Notes: generated from the sequence alone by a model not told the origin. Positions 36,205 through 51,732 are shown, counted from the first letter of the stretch. The stretch is 64,000 nucleotides of DNA from Lota lota (GCA_026745465.1 JACYXH010000477.1:798501-862500); one strand, 5' to 3'. Program-made: numbers and translations.

Positions 36205-36312
36205 CAGGGTGCTACTGACAAAATTATCCCGTTAATCCTGTAAGGGTTTGGATTGGCTGCTCTTTGTATTTTTTTTTGTTTTAGGGTGATTTCTTTAAAG
36301 GGCATTGAGTTT

Positions 36313-36343
<31 letters not shown>

Positions 36344-36584
36344 TGAGAGTGTTAGTCTGTGTTAGTCCTGGAGGGGCTATAAGGAGCCCCCCTACCTCTG
36401 GAGAGATGTTGGGAGAGAGGCTTACACACAGAGCGTGCGAAGTCCAGTGTGGACCAACCATTAACGCTGTTTATTGGGGTTTGTGTTGTTAAAAGACTGA
36501 GGAAATAGGAAAGCCCCTCAGCGAGGGAGAGCAGGGGCCTCCGGGGCCTGGTGGTGGTGCCTTGGTGCGTCAGCGGGGGTGTGT

Positions 36585-36796
<212 letters not shown>

Positions 36797-37100
36797 CTCG
36801 CCTTCATAGTGGCTTGTGTGGTGGGGGTATTTTGGAAGGTGTTGCCATGGTTACTCATGCAGCCCCTGGATTTGTAATGCGATAGCTGGCTGCAAAACCG
36901 CAATCCTGAAGTGGTAGAATTTGTGCTTGCGTCTGCGAGTGTTGCATGAAAGTTCTTTGTGTGCGTAAAGAGGAAGGTGGGGGGTTACAGTTACCTTTCC
37001 TGTCTACATACACACAACCCTCCAACTGGGGTCAGGGTTAAGCTTAGAGTTGATGGTGGTGAAGTGCACTAAGCCCTGTGTTGGGCTTTCCCTTAGCAGT

Positions 37101-37210
<110 letters not shown>

Positions 37211-37427
37211 TAATGATTCATTGTAGCTGAATGTTTTGCTAATTTCTCATGTTAAAAAAAAGTTCCCATAGTAACCACCTTTACCTGTAGGTTGCCTGAG
37301 ATGAGCTTAGCAGTTGGTCATATGTAATGGCGCGATAGCAGCCAACTAGCCCAGAGATTTAGACCATTCCGGCTGCACTTGGTAAAATAACGATCAACGA
37401 TCACTTTGATTGAATTCTATAAACAGA

Positions 37428-37429
<2 letters not shown>

Positions 37430-37519
<90 letters not shown>
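37430..37519. repeat. (CA)n microsatellite, 90 bp
   Basis: Perfect CA run, same sense as the one 220 bp upstream. Confidence 0.99.
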
Positions 37520-37523
<4 letters not shown>

Positions 37524-38477
37524 TCATGCGATGGTGATGCCATTGTCTTCTTCAGATGGGTCGTGAAGGTTGTGGGGCTAACCTATGCTTCCCTGGTAAA
37601 CAACAACATCTGCTCTACTTCAGAAAACATATTTACCGTATGCACATACGTATTAACACACTGAAACTAACACACATTCAAACAAGGACATGACATCGCA
37701 TAGATTTATTCACATGAATGTACACTACCTGTGGTTAGATGATACATTAGATAATTAGATACGTTAATCTAAAACCAGCATTCCTTAATAATCCTAATAA
37801 GCACTCCGCTAGATTTAATCCAATGGGTGTATGGCGATCCTTGCGGTCCTCTTGGATCCAAACAAACTATTAAATATATTGTAATAGCACTCTGTCAGAT
37901 TGTTAAAACAAATGTTTAGCAGGAACACAAGGGGCATATAAACACGTCTTGAGTGTGCATTTACAGCAATTAGCAACCAACAGATTGAAAATAATTAGAT
38001 GGCGAGGAAACCTATTTTAAAGAGATATTTTTGCGTGGAAGGAAAACAACCAATTTGGGGGTTGATGGTAATGGTGAGCAAGGTATTGTCGCCGGGCAGA
38101 AGAGGTGAATTGATAACTTTACAAACGTCACAGCACTATGGAAGCAGAAGTGGATCGTTTGTTAACTTAACTTTAACTGCCCATATCATATGTTTATACA
38201 TAGAGGTACGTTTGTAAAAAGTCTATTTTAGCATTTTGCTGCGCGTCAGATGAGCTCAGTGTATCAGCTCTCATTGATCAGACTGGAAGCGTTTCCTGCC
38301 TACAGGGCTATTCACAAATAGCAAGGCCATTAAATGGCCTCCATGTTGGCTATGTTTCTGCAAGGAAAGGGAAGGAATACAATAAACAGAAACCCCTGAC
38401 GTAAGAGACCCAAGGCCAGCATTTTGGAAATGATTGTACACAGGAGTGTGAAACAGCTTCCAGGACACTCATAGACA

Positions 38478-39680
38478 AGAGTACCTCAGCACCTGTATTG
38501 GCTTTCGCCAATCCCACCTACCATATGTTCTCCCCAGAGACGCCTGTGGAGAAGGCCTTGGTGCAGCATTTTACCAAGAGAAAGAAGGGAAGCTTAGGGC
38601 CATTGCCTTTGCTAGCAGAGGGCTTTCCAAAAGTGAACAGAACTGTCCGACACATAAACTTGAATACTTAGTATTAAAGTGGTCAATATGTGAGAAATGT
38701 CACTTCACACTCCTGACTGACCATTATCCCCTACTTACGTGTCGACATCTGGAACACTATGCAACAGGCCACCTCTGGCTAGCCGCCCTGTCAACCTACT
38801 GCTTTGACATAAAGTATTGACCTTGTAACAGATATCAAGATGCAGATGGGCACTCTCTGCATCTTGATTAGGTGCCCTCAGGAGCCCTCGGAAGAAGAAC
38901 ATGCTTTTCACAAGGGGAAAAAAGAAGATTGAAGAGCTAAGTCTGCGTGTGTTGGATTGGAACCACAAAATGGAACCACAGAGGACACCTTCACTGCCTT
39001 TTGTCAAAGACACTCAGTGAGACTGGAGCCCTGCGGACCGCCTGTCTTCGCAGAGTCCCTGTTGGTGGGGGGGAGACTAATACGAGGATGACTCCAGAGT
39101 ACTGTCACAAATCGCAGACTGAAGCATGTCATCCATCTTATTGGGACAAAGACTAAGCCCTCATTCAAAGAGGCTAAAATGGAACCATCAGACCTGACAC
39201 TATTGGAATCGGTTCAAACTCTGAGACGGAGTCCTTTTCAAGAGATATGTAGACAGAGGAAGTAAAGGCTACCAGTTCGTCTTACCAGTGACGTACAGAG
39301 CCAGAGCACTGGAAGGTATGCATGATGAAGTGGGACACCTGGGGTTTGATCAGGCACTTAACCTGGCCCATGCCAGATTATATTGGCCGAAGATGGCTCA
39401 ATGTGAAATGCCACACATGTAAGGCAAACCCTGAGAGAGCTGCTCCAATGGTGACAGTTAGCACAAGTTACCTGCTTGAGTTAGTCTGTATGGACTACTT
39501 GTCTTTTGAACTAGACAACCGAGATACAAGAAACAGATTGGTGATTACAGATCACGTCACAAGTTTGCACTCGCAATCCAAACGAAGGATCAGAAAGGAA
39601 AGAGCTGTGGCTTCAGCGCTCCAGGAGAACTTCGCCCGCCTTCAGTGATCAGTGAAGAGGTTTTGAAAGTCACACCATCA
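38478..39680 (+). mobile_element. Second Ty3/Gypsy pol fragment (RNase H and integrase), decayed
   Basis: In shifting plus-strand frames the sequence reads TSAPVLAFAN, then RAIAFASRGLSKSEQN, THKLEYLVLKW and FTLLTDHYPL (RNase H), an LAALSTYCFDIKY and QDADG connection near 38770-38850, then the integrase zinc region RALEGMHDEVGHLGFDQALN at about 39300-39360 and the catalytic-core start ELVCMDYLSFE near 39480. The RNase H motifs differ from the element at 121-4177, so this is another Gypsy lineage. Stops and frameshifts are frequent. No LTR was paired with it; the G-rich GGGGGGAG at 40261 followed by TATGTATCCC might be a polypurine tract and 3' LTR start. Confidence 0.82.
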
Positions 39681-40906
39681 AAGAGCTGTGCTCTCTTATA
39701 AGAGCTGTTGTATACAACAGGCAAAATGCTGAGTCATGAAGAGGATGCAGAAGACTGCAGTGGCGGTAATGAGGGGCTTGTAGTGGAGAACATGCCCGAA
39801 GTGAATGTAATGGGACCTTTCATCGAGACTGGATAGTAGAGTTTAGAGAAGACCTTGCATGCTCTAACCAGACTCAAACAGCTGAGGTTTTAGAAGCTGC
39901 CATTAGTGGTATCCACTGTGCCTTGGGTCACTCACTCAAAGAAGACTTTCAGGAACATGCGCTGTGTCCTCTTCGTGACAGCCATTACCCTGTTGGTACA
40001 GGCCACAGACGTGACTGTGACGATGACAGATCTGACGTCACAGATGTAACGGAAGGGTAGCTGATTCTTCTGACCCTCCACTTCAAGATGAACAGTTAAG
40101 AGAACATAGACCCACAAGCTAAAACCAGAAGGGCAAGCAGGCCACAGCAAACCCATGGCCATGGGAGACCCTTGACCTTGGCCGTTGCCACATCCGTGCG
40201 AGTCTGGAGGGCCTACTCCATTGCCCTGCCAGCTAGTAGACGCGTGAAGGGACTCATGTCGGGGGGAGTATGTATCCCATGCTATTTTCGCAACGGATGT
40301 CCCTCATTTGTTGACGCCCCGTTAAAAAAAGATGCAACAACAAAGTTGACATCGCTCTCTCTATCACGGACAGACAAGAGTGCAGCTGCAGACAGCAGAT
40401 CAAAATAATCAAAGAATGAAGTATAGCATCACGAAATAGAAGTTGGTTGCTAGAGCCACAACATCAACAGGCTCACCATCGTCATAAGCAGCCTAGTCAT
40501 GAATGTTGACTTGGTCACTAGTGGTAGGAACAGTCCATTCTACCATTGAACCTTGAGTGCACAAAAAATCTTTAGTCGCTTTTATTTAATTTAATTTCGT
40601 TTATTTTCCTTGTGGACATTTCTGGGTCCAGTGTTTTCTTTTCTGTATGTAGGTTTGCATGTATTATGCATACATTATGCATAATGTCGATTGAACATTC
40701 AATTAAACATTGAATGTTTCAAACATTCAATATTTTGAAAGAAACATTACATAAATTGAGTGTTCAAACTGTGTGAATTGGATTCCTTATTAGAGTTTTC
40801 TGTTAACATTATAAACCATTCTCCGTATTTAACCAGAGTTTGCTTGCATATTTTATATCTTCTAACAGTGGGTTACATTTACATGATGTTCCTCTGTCTC
40901 TCACAG
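39681..40906. other. Possible tail of the second Gypsy element, then plain intron
   Basis: The segment to about 40260 may be the rest of integrase but has no motif I can defend. The remainder is AT-rich up to the mrpl23 exon 4 acceptor. Confidence 0.35.
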
Positions 40907-40980
40907 GTTCCAACAAGAAGAGAAATCACCTGAACCAGAAGGTTAAACAACCTGATTATAAAGTGGCCTATGTGCAACTG
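40907..40980 (+). CDS. mrpl23: Mitochondrial ribosomal protein L23, exon 4
   Basis: The 74-bp exon lies between acceptor TGTCTCTCACAG and donor CTG|GTAAGAA. It completes a Gly codon and reads SNKKRNHLNQKVKQPDYKVA then YVQL, matching the human GSNKRRDHRN...KKPDYKVAYVQL segment. The four exons total exactly 300 coding bases (100 codons) and end in phase 0. In human MRPL23 (153 residues) this is followed by AHGQTFTFPDLFP and a C-terminal tail. I searched the remaining 23 kb for that block without success, so the last exon or exons lie beyond the window. Confidence 0.95.
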
Positions 40981-41745
40981 GTAAGAACACAGACACACGC
41001 ACATACCCACTCTGTTTTGTGAGTCACAGATCGCAATGCACACCTCCAGCTTTTGGAATGGCTTTTTCTCTTTTGGTACATTTTAAGATGTGTTTTTATA
41101 GTACAATGCAATCCAAACTCGAGAAGATATTTGTTGGAGAAGACAGAAATAATACTTGAATATATTTTTTATAAAAAACCTGCTTGTAAAACTGTCGGAT
41201 TAAGAGTTTTGATGCTCTGATGAAAACCTGCTTCTTGCTGGCATAGTGACAAGCGAGGGGATTATACATTTTTTAAAACAAAATAAAGCCCCTTTTTATC
41301 TTCACCAAATGCATACTTTATGCAACACTACCGTTGTTTTTCTTTGTCTAATAACATATAATAACACATCTATTGCACGAAGCCTAGTTTAGGAGATTAT
41401 ATCTTCATAATTCCCATACCAAAATATATTTCTTTATTCACAATGGGCCCTGGGCTTTTCGAGAGTAGTGAATCGGAAAGGATGAGATTCTGGCATGAAC
41501 GCCTCGATATGCACAATAACCACTCACTGTGAAAGTGACAGCTACACGAGCAATTTAGCAAACAAAGTTAATCATCTTCAGTGCATAGAGAACCAATGTG
41601 AAAACAGAGCGTCTGGCTTGATTTAAAAAGCATACATTAATCTCTTATTTTGGGTGTACAATTTACAGCCAAAATAAATGTTGCGCACTACAGGCATAAC
41701 ATAACTAAATGTCTAAACTGCGACCGTAAGCTCTAAAAACCAAAT

Positions 41746-41845
<100 letters not shown>

Positions 41846-42937
41846 CCTCTTGAGAGAGCTGCAGTCTGGGTCCTGCCTGAACGCAATGTCAAAGGTCGCA
41901 GTTGGTTACATGCCAGACTTATTACATATATTAAGGTATGGTTATTAGCTTGGCCAGCTCAGCCCCGTTTGTGTGTGTGTGTACAGGGTTGTTTGTGTGC
42001 GCTGTGTGTGTGTGTGTGTGTTCTTTTTTAACGGTGCCTAACGTCGTTGGTGGCGTTTCCACCAGACACATCAGTACCTCCCATTTGTTTCCTTCACACC
42101 TCGATTCAGGTTGAACACCAGGTCAACTAGCACCTTTACCTGTGGGAACCAACCACGGGTTGACGTCTTTACAAAACCACACAAGAGCCCAAATATTTCA
42201 ATGGTATGTCTTTTAAAGGAACGCTTTGAAGAAGATTAATTGGCAAGTCGCTCTTACTTTTTTTTTTCTTCGTTTAGGCAAGTGCGGTCTTGATCTCTGG
42301 CCAGATGAGTGTGCAACATTGTGACATTTGTTTATGTCGCGCTGACTCAAAATACCTGCTCATTCCTGCTCGTCTCAAGGAGTCATCCTTGAGATGCGCT
42401 GACTGGTGGACTCATACAGGGAGAATGTGCTTTAATGTGGTCGAAACAACCGTAACTTCATCTGTCAGGACGGATCCGGCTCAGTTCAGTGCTACTGCGT
42501 AAGGTCATCAATGGATCAAGAATTGCTTCTAGCTATTAACTGAAACAAATCGATGTAATGTCATTAAAGTGCAGGTGGCATAATCTCCCTTCTCATAAAT
42601 ATGTGTGTGAATCATCGTTTTCAACCCCTGGCTATCGACTGCCTATGCTCACACATTGTTTTGGTGGCGTTAGAATACCTCCCATCCCACTGGTAACCAT
42701 CTATCTTGAAACGGTTGAACAATTAAAACTGGCTAACCGGAAGCATCGCCTTGCAAAATTTAAACGGCGTTGATCTTCTCAAATGAGGCGTCTTCTCCTT
42801 TTTGTTGTGACGAGGTGGGCTGTGATGTTTGAGGAGCATGACTGCACGACTGGCACTCCCAGCAGAGTCGCTCGCGATGATGCATCATGCACCTCCCCAA
42901 AGACCGACCACAGGGAGAGGCTGTGAAGATGCAGAAC

Positions 42938-43043
<106 letters not shown>

Positions 43044-43344
43044 AGGTGTGTCAGTAGCTTCGTCAAACATGCAGAGTTGGAGCGGTGTCCCAGAGGGACG
43101 ACAGTGTTGTCATTCGTACTCTTGTCGAGATGTCTCGCCACCCGTGAGCCGAAGCGACGCTCGTCTGAGCACTGCTCTGGGGACAGCTTGTTTAAATCCA
43201 AGGCTCCAAACGGGGCCTGGATGGAGAACAGCTTTCCTTTTTCTATTCTGTCCTCTTTGCTGAAATATCTTCTCTTTTCTCTAATTCTACCTCACTCAAT
43301 CACTCATTCGTTTTCCTCCATGTTTCTGTGTGTGTGTGTGCCGT

Positions 43345-43454
<110 letters not shown>

Positions 43455-43991
43455 GCTGAACTCGAGGAGGGGGGAAAAAAAGCCTTTTTTACTTCTGCAG
43501 TGGTGGATAAAAAACAAGATTGTTCCTAATTTACTCCATATGTTGGTGAGTGTTCTGTGGGCCCAAGCTCACAGCAAGCCCCTCCAACCTCCGTCCCCCT
43601 CTTCCCTCCATCAGCTAATATTGCAGCAGTAATATGTTGCACCCCCCCTTCCCGACCACCACATCTCCGTTCCTACTCCTGGTTTGTGGTCCAGGGTAGG
43701 CCTCTCTTTAGCAGGCTTCCATGACATCCATTTTCCTATTGGCTAAGGGGGGACCCCAGTGTGGAGAAGAAGAGATAGTAGCTGTGTGTGTGTGTGGGAA
43801 AGAGTGAGAGTGTCAGTGGGAAAGAGTGCGTACGTGTGTGTGTGTGTGAGGGGGGCTTCGAGGGGTGAACGCAGGGGAGGTGAGTAAGGGCATGGTGGAG
43901 TTATGCCAGAGCAGGGAGGCCCACAGACGAATCGGGGGGCGGTGGGTTTGGGGAAGGGCGGGGGGGAGCGGGTTGAACAGGGGTACAGGAT

Positions 43992-44036
43992 GGGGGGGGG
44001 GGGGGGGGGGGGGGGGGAGGAGGAGGAGGAGGGTTG
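43992..44036. repeat. Poly(G), 26 bases, then AGG repeats
   Basis: Run of G at 43992-44017, then AGGAGGAGG. The sequence from 43850 is unusually G-rich. Confidence 0.95.
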
Positions 44037-45369
44037 GGAGTGATGGGGCGTGCGTAAGGGGGTCTGGGAGATGGTTAGAGTTCTTAGGTCTGCTTCCACT
44101 GCAACGGTGCCATGATGGTTGTTGGTTTTTATACTCTGTTATGGGGTTTTGATGGGGTCTTAACTGTCTTCTTAACTCATGGTCATACCTTTACATTCAG
44201 TGTGAACACAACTCTTTTGCTGTCTCCCTCTCGTTTTGTTTTTTCTTTCTGTTAAAATAAGCCTAGGCGCCAGGGATAGTGTGCAGCTTCTGTGTGTTGT
44301 CAGTGTTCCCACAGCGGATGTGGTTCTGTTATTTGTTTATCTGATAGATATTTGTTAATGGAAGTATATATTTCATAATGGAAGTACATTTTCCAGTTTT
44401 CATTGCACCATCTTTGGGGGTTGTGGGATTCGATTGTTTCTCCATCAATTCTATGCACAGTGTTTCATAAGGTCAATAAAGGATGTTGATTCATAACTGC
44501 TGATCAGTGCATTATAAACGTTGATCCCTGTTTTAAAAGGATGCATTCATGTACGTTTTAACTCTCATTTCACTGTACCAGACAGTCATATTGCCTGAAA
44601 ATATTGCATCTTACCGCATTTCACTACTAGGACCGTATAGCTATAGCTGTGTTCTGCCTTTTGATGTTAGGAGTTTTCTGCCTATAGACGATTATATATC
44701 ATTTAGGTGGACAGTTCACTCAAGATTAATACACAAATGTAGTGAAAAACATTTGGCATCCTGATTAGTTAAAACATTGTACACATTACAAGATGCCCAC
44801 ACATTCAATCAGCTCTTCTAGCGATCCAGAAGTGACTCCAATAAGTTAAAATAAATTAGATGTCAGCTTTTATTCAAAGTCACTTACAAGTGAGGCTGAT
44901 AACAATCGAAGCATAGAGTCAAAGATTGAGTAGCTGCAGAGTATACCCATAGGAATCAGAAATACTGCACATTACATCGTTTTGTTTTACTTTTACATTA
45001 GTGATACTGCAGACAGTTACAGATATCACACATCAACAAATACAGCTAAAAAAAAGAGCGTATTGTGGACAGCTAGCGCTAGACGATCAACATCACTTCA
45101 AGCACCTATTTGTGAGCTTCTGTTTGTGTGTAGAACCGCTCTACAGCTCTCTCCATAGCACCAGTGTGGATAGACTGCAAAGGGCATCAGAGGAGAAAGT
45201 AGGCGAGTTGTGTACTCACTGTGTAACAGACTGGAGAGCAGGCACGCAGATGGGCCAACGGGTTGTCCTCAGCCAAAAAAGACTACTCATTTATTTTTGT
45301 AAATAAAAAGTTAGCTGTTGATTTTGTGTACGCACACTCTTAAACCAGTGACGTCACTCCTTTCGCTGA

Positions 45370-45506
<137 letters not shown>

Positions 45507-46288
45507 ACACCCACACACAGTTAAATGATATAAATGTGTATCACGTATGTGGGTATCACACTTGCGGTCTGTTGGAACCTCCTTAACGGCTACCCTGCCA
45601 TGACTTGTGTCTAAAAGATTGTCCTGCTCAGCATAACATAACTGATAAACATATGGAATACTTAAGGGATATTAGCAACCAATCTCTTTTTCTCTTTCTC
45701 ACCTTCACCAGGTTCCTCCCTTGTGCACACACCCACATCCAGTTAGACACAGCTGTTTTGGTCCCTTGTGTGTGTGGTAGTTCCTAAAAAGAAGTAAATA
45801 AGGTGTCAAAATTCAATATGGGCAGCCTCTCGGCAACAGCAACCCAACAACCCAGACGCTCCAATCACATCGCTCCACATCCCGGGCCATAGTCTGCCCG
45901 ACGACCATCCGACAAAACAAGACATGGGGTTGGATAATAGTGGTGGAGAGTCATAACCATAACTGATCTTAACGTGAATTACCTTCTTCCACTCCTCCTC
46001 CACCATAAGTACCTCCAGAGGGAGGGAGAGAGAGAGATATGATAGATGATGACAGATGAAAGTGAGTTGAGTATCTTACAAATATACGTGAAGCTTAAGC
46101 AGATCTGCCCTTCCTGTATGGTAGACACTAGATGGCAACGTTTGGCTGTTCTTTTTTTTTTTCTTTCTCTCGGTCTCTCTGTCTCTGTCTCTGTTTCTCT
46201 CTTTTCTTTCTTCTTTTCCTGCATTAACTCTGATCTCTCCTCATCTCTTTTCTGTTATTGACTCCTTGTTGCTTAACAATGGACCCTT

Positions 46289-46446
<158 letters not shown>

Positions 46447-46489
46447 AAGAGAGAGAAAGAGGGAGAGGGGGGGACCACACAAACGCCAC

Positions 46490-46607
<118 letters not shown>

Positions 46608-47142
46608 TTGAATTGGGCTAGCTGAGCAGTGAGTGGTACAGAACAGGGGGCTCTCGTGTCTTTCTATCCCACACCTCTATGTCTAAACCCCCCCCACACA
46701 AACACACACACACACACACGCTCTGCCGGTGCTGAATCGGGTGGGGGGCCCTCGGGTGGGTTGGCAGTGGATATCCTGCTTATCGGGTTGGAATTTTATT
46801 ATTTTCAACTATTTGGATCCTAATGGTTCCTCAGTTTCACCCTGTCACGCCAACACCAGCCTGTCTGTCTGCCTCTTCCTCTCTCTTCCCCCTTCCTCTC
46901 CCGCCTCACCCCTACTTATCCTGCTAATTATCATGAAATCCCTCCACTTCTCTTTCCCTCTCTCTCTTACCTCCTCTCTGTCTCTGTCTCTCCCTCACCC
47001 CCACTTCTCTCCTTTCTGCCTTCCCTCTCTCTGTCTCCCCTCCGCCTTTCTCCCTTCCCTCTCTGTCTCAGACGCATAATGTATCTGTCAGCATTCTAGG
47101 CGTATAAATCTTCGGAAGGAAGTACTGAGCTGATACACTAAT

Positions 47143-47144
<2 letters not shown>

Positions 47145-47183
<39 letters not shown>

Positions 47184-47570
47184 GGTGTTTGTGACAAGGC
47201 TGATAGGCAAAGCTTGGGAATCTGGTGGTGATAAGCATCACCAAAAGGATGGATCCAGTTCTAAAGTGTGTGTGTGTCTGTGTCATAAAATATGAATTAT
47301 AAAGGCGAGACCAGGGTCTAAAGCATCCGGTTTGACTCTCACACGCAAAGGTTGTTTTTCTTCAATTACTCCAGTAGAGGCCTTCAGTTTCTCTCAGCTG
47401 CTTTCAGCTCTCGCACTCTGTCGTTCCCTTTATCACTCTTACTCTATATCTGTCTCTCTCTCCCACCCTCTTTCTCTCGCTCTTTCTCTCTTCTCTCTGT
47501 CTGTCTGTCTCCCTCTTTCACTCTGACACTCTCCATCCCTCCCTTTCTCTCTCTTGTCTCTCTCTGTTAA
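47145..47570. repeat. (GT)n tract and CT-rich tract
   Basis: (GT)n at about 47148-47181 and an imperfect CTCTCTGTCC-type pyrimidine tract at 47400-47567. A purine-rich segment at 47650-47820 is roughly its complement. Confidence 0.9.
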
Positions 47571-50500
47571 CAGATTTTTTTAAGTCAATAAATTGCAATG
47601 AAGAAATCTGTTTACAGTTCAAAAATGATTAAACGACTACAATATACTAATGAAAGAACAGTCAGACAAAAAGGGACAGAGCGAAAAAGACAGAAACAGT
47701 GGTTAGGAGGGAGAAAGTCAGGGAGCGAGAAAGGAAGACAGAGGGAGTGCGAGAGAGAGAAGAGAGAGAAAGGGAGGGATGGAGAGAGTCAGACAGAATG
47801 AAAGAGGGAGACAGACAGATACATTCATCTTTTTTGCAGTGTTTATCTTTTTTTCTCATTCATGGTTCTTTGTGGTTTGTGTGTTTTGTTGTCTTCTGAA
47901 CTGGTAGTGTGTCATCACTAAAGATAGTGGACTGCGTCTTTGTTTGGTGCAGTCGACTAGCTTGCCCACAACCGGAAGTGAAGTGAGTGTCTGGGTAGTA
48001 TGGATGCTCAGACGACTTGTTTACCAGACGAGTTCTGATGGTTTGGAATGATTGTTCTGCAGGAAAAGTGTTTGCTTGCATCGGATACAAAAGGACTACT
48101 TAAGGTGTGTGATGGTGATTATGTTTGATTGGTCGCTGCCTTCAGATAAATGAGCACATGTCAGTGACCGTAGGGCCCAACAAAGGGTTGCATGAACAAT
48201 GACCAAATGTAAAAATACAAGGGAGTAGCAACTTTGGCCTTGAGTCAAACTAAATAACCAAACTTTAAGGCCCTAGAGCGGTCTGCAAACGTCATGCAGA
48301 AAAGTTAGACAAGGTCGTAAGAACAACTGACGTGATTGCAGAGAAAACAAACAAGCCTATTCCTCTCCAAAATTATTTTTCTGGCACTTCTTGCGCCTCA
48401 AGATTTTGAAACTTGTAGATATCTCTGCACAGGGTTAGAACATTGACCCCGCTGGTCTTAACTAATGAAAAGATCAGTGACCAAAGCATGCTGACCTTAA
48501 GCGTTAAGCTTAATTTATTATACTGTCAAGTATATTGTTTTAAGCCACGGTTTGCCATCTTGTTTTACTTTTGCATTCTAGGCACCACTCTATGCTGAAT
48601 TAAGTATGAATGTGTCTTCTCTTTTTCTTTCTGTAATCTGCCCATCACCTGAATATGTCAGAATGTTCTCCCTCCTCAATTCCTACACAGCCTTTTATGT
48701 TTCTTTCAGGATCCCCCCTTTTATTTAGATAACCATGGCAATGCACACAGACACACACATACACACGCACGCATATGCACGCATGCGCGTAAAAACACCT
48801 TTGATTACCGCTGACCTCTTGAACTGTAATGACACGGCTGCCGCTTTGATCGGCCAATCAGCATTTGGCGCCACCCAGTTTCTCAGCAGGGCAGTCTGTG
48901 ACCTGATAAAGCCCTCTGATAGGCCCCTGCTGATGCATTTCCTGTTTTGGTACGCGTCTTTGTTTTTTTATGTTCCTCCACCAGCTGGTCGTGACACTCT
49001 TCAGTGTGTGTGTGCTGTGTGTGTGTTGGGGGGGGGGGGTTGTTATGTTGAAATCCCAAGGCTACATTCACTCCCATTACATTTACAACCTTACATACAT
49101 GATCACTGTGTGTGTGTGTGTGTTTATTGGAGAGTAAATGTCCATGTAATGACAATCATTCAACAAGGACCTGTTACATTTTCTATTTGGAAGCATATGC
49201 ACTTTGCCATTTGCTTGGGAGGAATTAGACCATACAAAGCCTTGACATTAAATATGTTCAACACTGAAATGCAGCCTGACCTCTGTGTGTGACCTTGTTT
49301 GTGGAATCCTTACTCACTCCACTTCCACTTTGCTGTCTTTTTTTTTGTACATTTTGCTTTGCTTTCCATGACAAAGAAGTCATGGGGGTCTATTCAGAAT
49401 CAGATGTGTTTGATATCTTTAATTGTAAGTAGGACCAAATATAATTGTTTGAGCAATGCAAAGGGCCACTGGACAACGCATAAAAGCAACAGTGTACATA
49501 TTTCACATACAAGGAATTTGTATGGGGTGTACAAACAATTGTACATGATATAAAACTAATACTTTATGATAGCGTTCAGTCATAAGTAATTTATAAGCCT
49601 TAAGTTACTGATGAACTAGTAATTAACAAAACATTACTATACATTTGTAGGTGATTCATAAGTGCTATGTTAAAGGAACCCTATTTTTCCACCAGGTGTG
49701 ATGTTGATTAGCAATGACAAGCCATGTCAAAATCCTCTAGTGACATCACAAGTGGGAGTTTCCACCAAGATGTATGATGGACAGATCAGCCTACCAGTTG
49801 ATAGAGTCCACTGGATAGGCTGGTTTGCTGATCTAGCCATAGCATTTATTAATGATTACTTCATCATTAACTAAAAGCTTAGAAATAACTTCTGACTGAA
49901 CGTTAATATAATATAAAAAAGTATAAATGAAAATATAAAGATAAGTAAAGTCAATAAAGATGATACATACAATACACAACTTAAAATCCTAAATCTAACA
50001 TGTATGTTTTGAGCCCATACTGCTATTATCATGGCGGCATTAAGCTTTTTTTATATTTCTCACATATAATGAAGGAAGCGTGTTTTTGCAGTAGTGTGCA
50101 AGTGTGAAGCTTTAGGCAACATGCCCGGATATCCTGCATATCTCGAATGGGGGGTAGGGGAGGGTCCAGTCCTGTTGTTGACATGCACTTTACCAGACAG
50201 ATGTGGGGGTGAGGGGTGGGATGGTTGTGGGGGTGCACATAGATGAATGGGATAATGACAGCAGACAGCTGTGCGTGTGTGTGCAATGTGGTACAACACG
50301 GTTGAGATAAAGGAGGTTTGGGTATGATTGGACTGTAAGATGCTGGGAATGGGTGCCCATTGTCACAATAATGTAATTTATCAGTTGAGTATTTAAATTG
50401 CTCTTGTTTGCCTTAGTTGACTCTTTACAATGACCTAGTATAGTGTGTGATAATGGAATGTTTTGGTTGGGTTGATGAACTCGGTGGTTGTTGTTGATGA

Positions 50501-50912
50501 TGTCATCGTTGTTGTTGTTTTTGGGGCTCCACCAGATGGAAGTAGGCTACAGGTCTTTTATGGGTGGGTGGGGGTTGAGGGATAGGTGGGGGGCTGGGTG
50601 GTAGGTTGGGTGGTAGCTGGGGGGCTGGGTGGTATTTAGATCATGGCGATCTCTTCCTCAAGGATCTCTCTGTCAGTTCACCATCTCCAGTAACACTCGC
50701 CACAGACATGCCCGGACATGCAATCGGACACACACACACACTCCATACATATATGCGTGCGCGCACACCCACCCACACACACATCAAAGGTCAATTGTGT
50801 GTGCGTGTGTGTTTGTATCACTGGGGGCCATACCATTATATGTGAGTAGGACTATGGATCCTGAAATAAACCCACTTGAATCTCGCTCTCTTGCTCTCTC
50901 TCTTCCCTTTCT

Positions 50913-50941
<29 letters not shown>
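50913..50941. repeat. Poly(C), 29 bases
   Basis: Uninterrupted C run after a CT-rich tract. Confidence 0.95.
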
Positions 50942-50943
<2 letters not shown>

Positions 50944-51058
50944 AAGGAAGGGTTCTCAGAAAGCTCTTGTGTTGGCTTATGTTTGTATGTTTCTAATGAT
51001 CAGTGTTTCACAGAGCTTCACATTAGAAACTCTTTCTTGTCTCTTCTCTTCCTTTGGG

Positions 51059-51266
<208 letters not shown>

Positions 51267-51589
51267 CCCACCCAGATGCCTGGCAGTAGGAGCTGTTTAC
51301 AGTCACCAATCTGAACCTCCCTCTAGATCCTCCTCACTCCTCCTCCCCATTCCTCAGCCCCCCTTTCTGCTTGTGCGAACAACCTCAACTGGCCGGAAAA
51401 ATCTGGTCGCTATGGCAACGGGCCCACGCCGTGAGTTGGGTTTCCTCCTCTGCCATAAAAAGAGCGTGCTCCTTGGACCCCCGTAGCGTGTGGGCTGGTA
51501 CCAGTCGCCAACACCCTATAGGATGGCTGAGAGATAAAAGGCTAAAGTGGGACAGGGGCTTCCCTTTTTAAGGGCAGCTCAAGAGTAGA

Positions 51590-51732
51590 ACAAACGTGTC
51601 TGGCAACCAGACGGTTGCATGTTGAAGACCCTCCTCCTGGCTCACTTAACTCAAACGTGCCCCCGAGCAAGGCCCCCGATCCCAAACGCTCGCAACAGCT
51701 GTTAGAAATGTGCTATATAAAGGCCATTTGTG
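51590..51732 (+). repeat. tRNA-derived SINE fragment
   Basis: GTCTGGCAACCAGACGGTTG is followed by a degenerate B-box region (GGTTGCATGTTGAAGACC), then CCCCGAGCAAGGCCCCCGAT and the tail GTGCTATATAAAGGCCATTT. This order is that of a widespread fish tRNA-SINE family. The A box and the middle are eroded. Confidence 0.7.
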
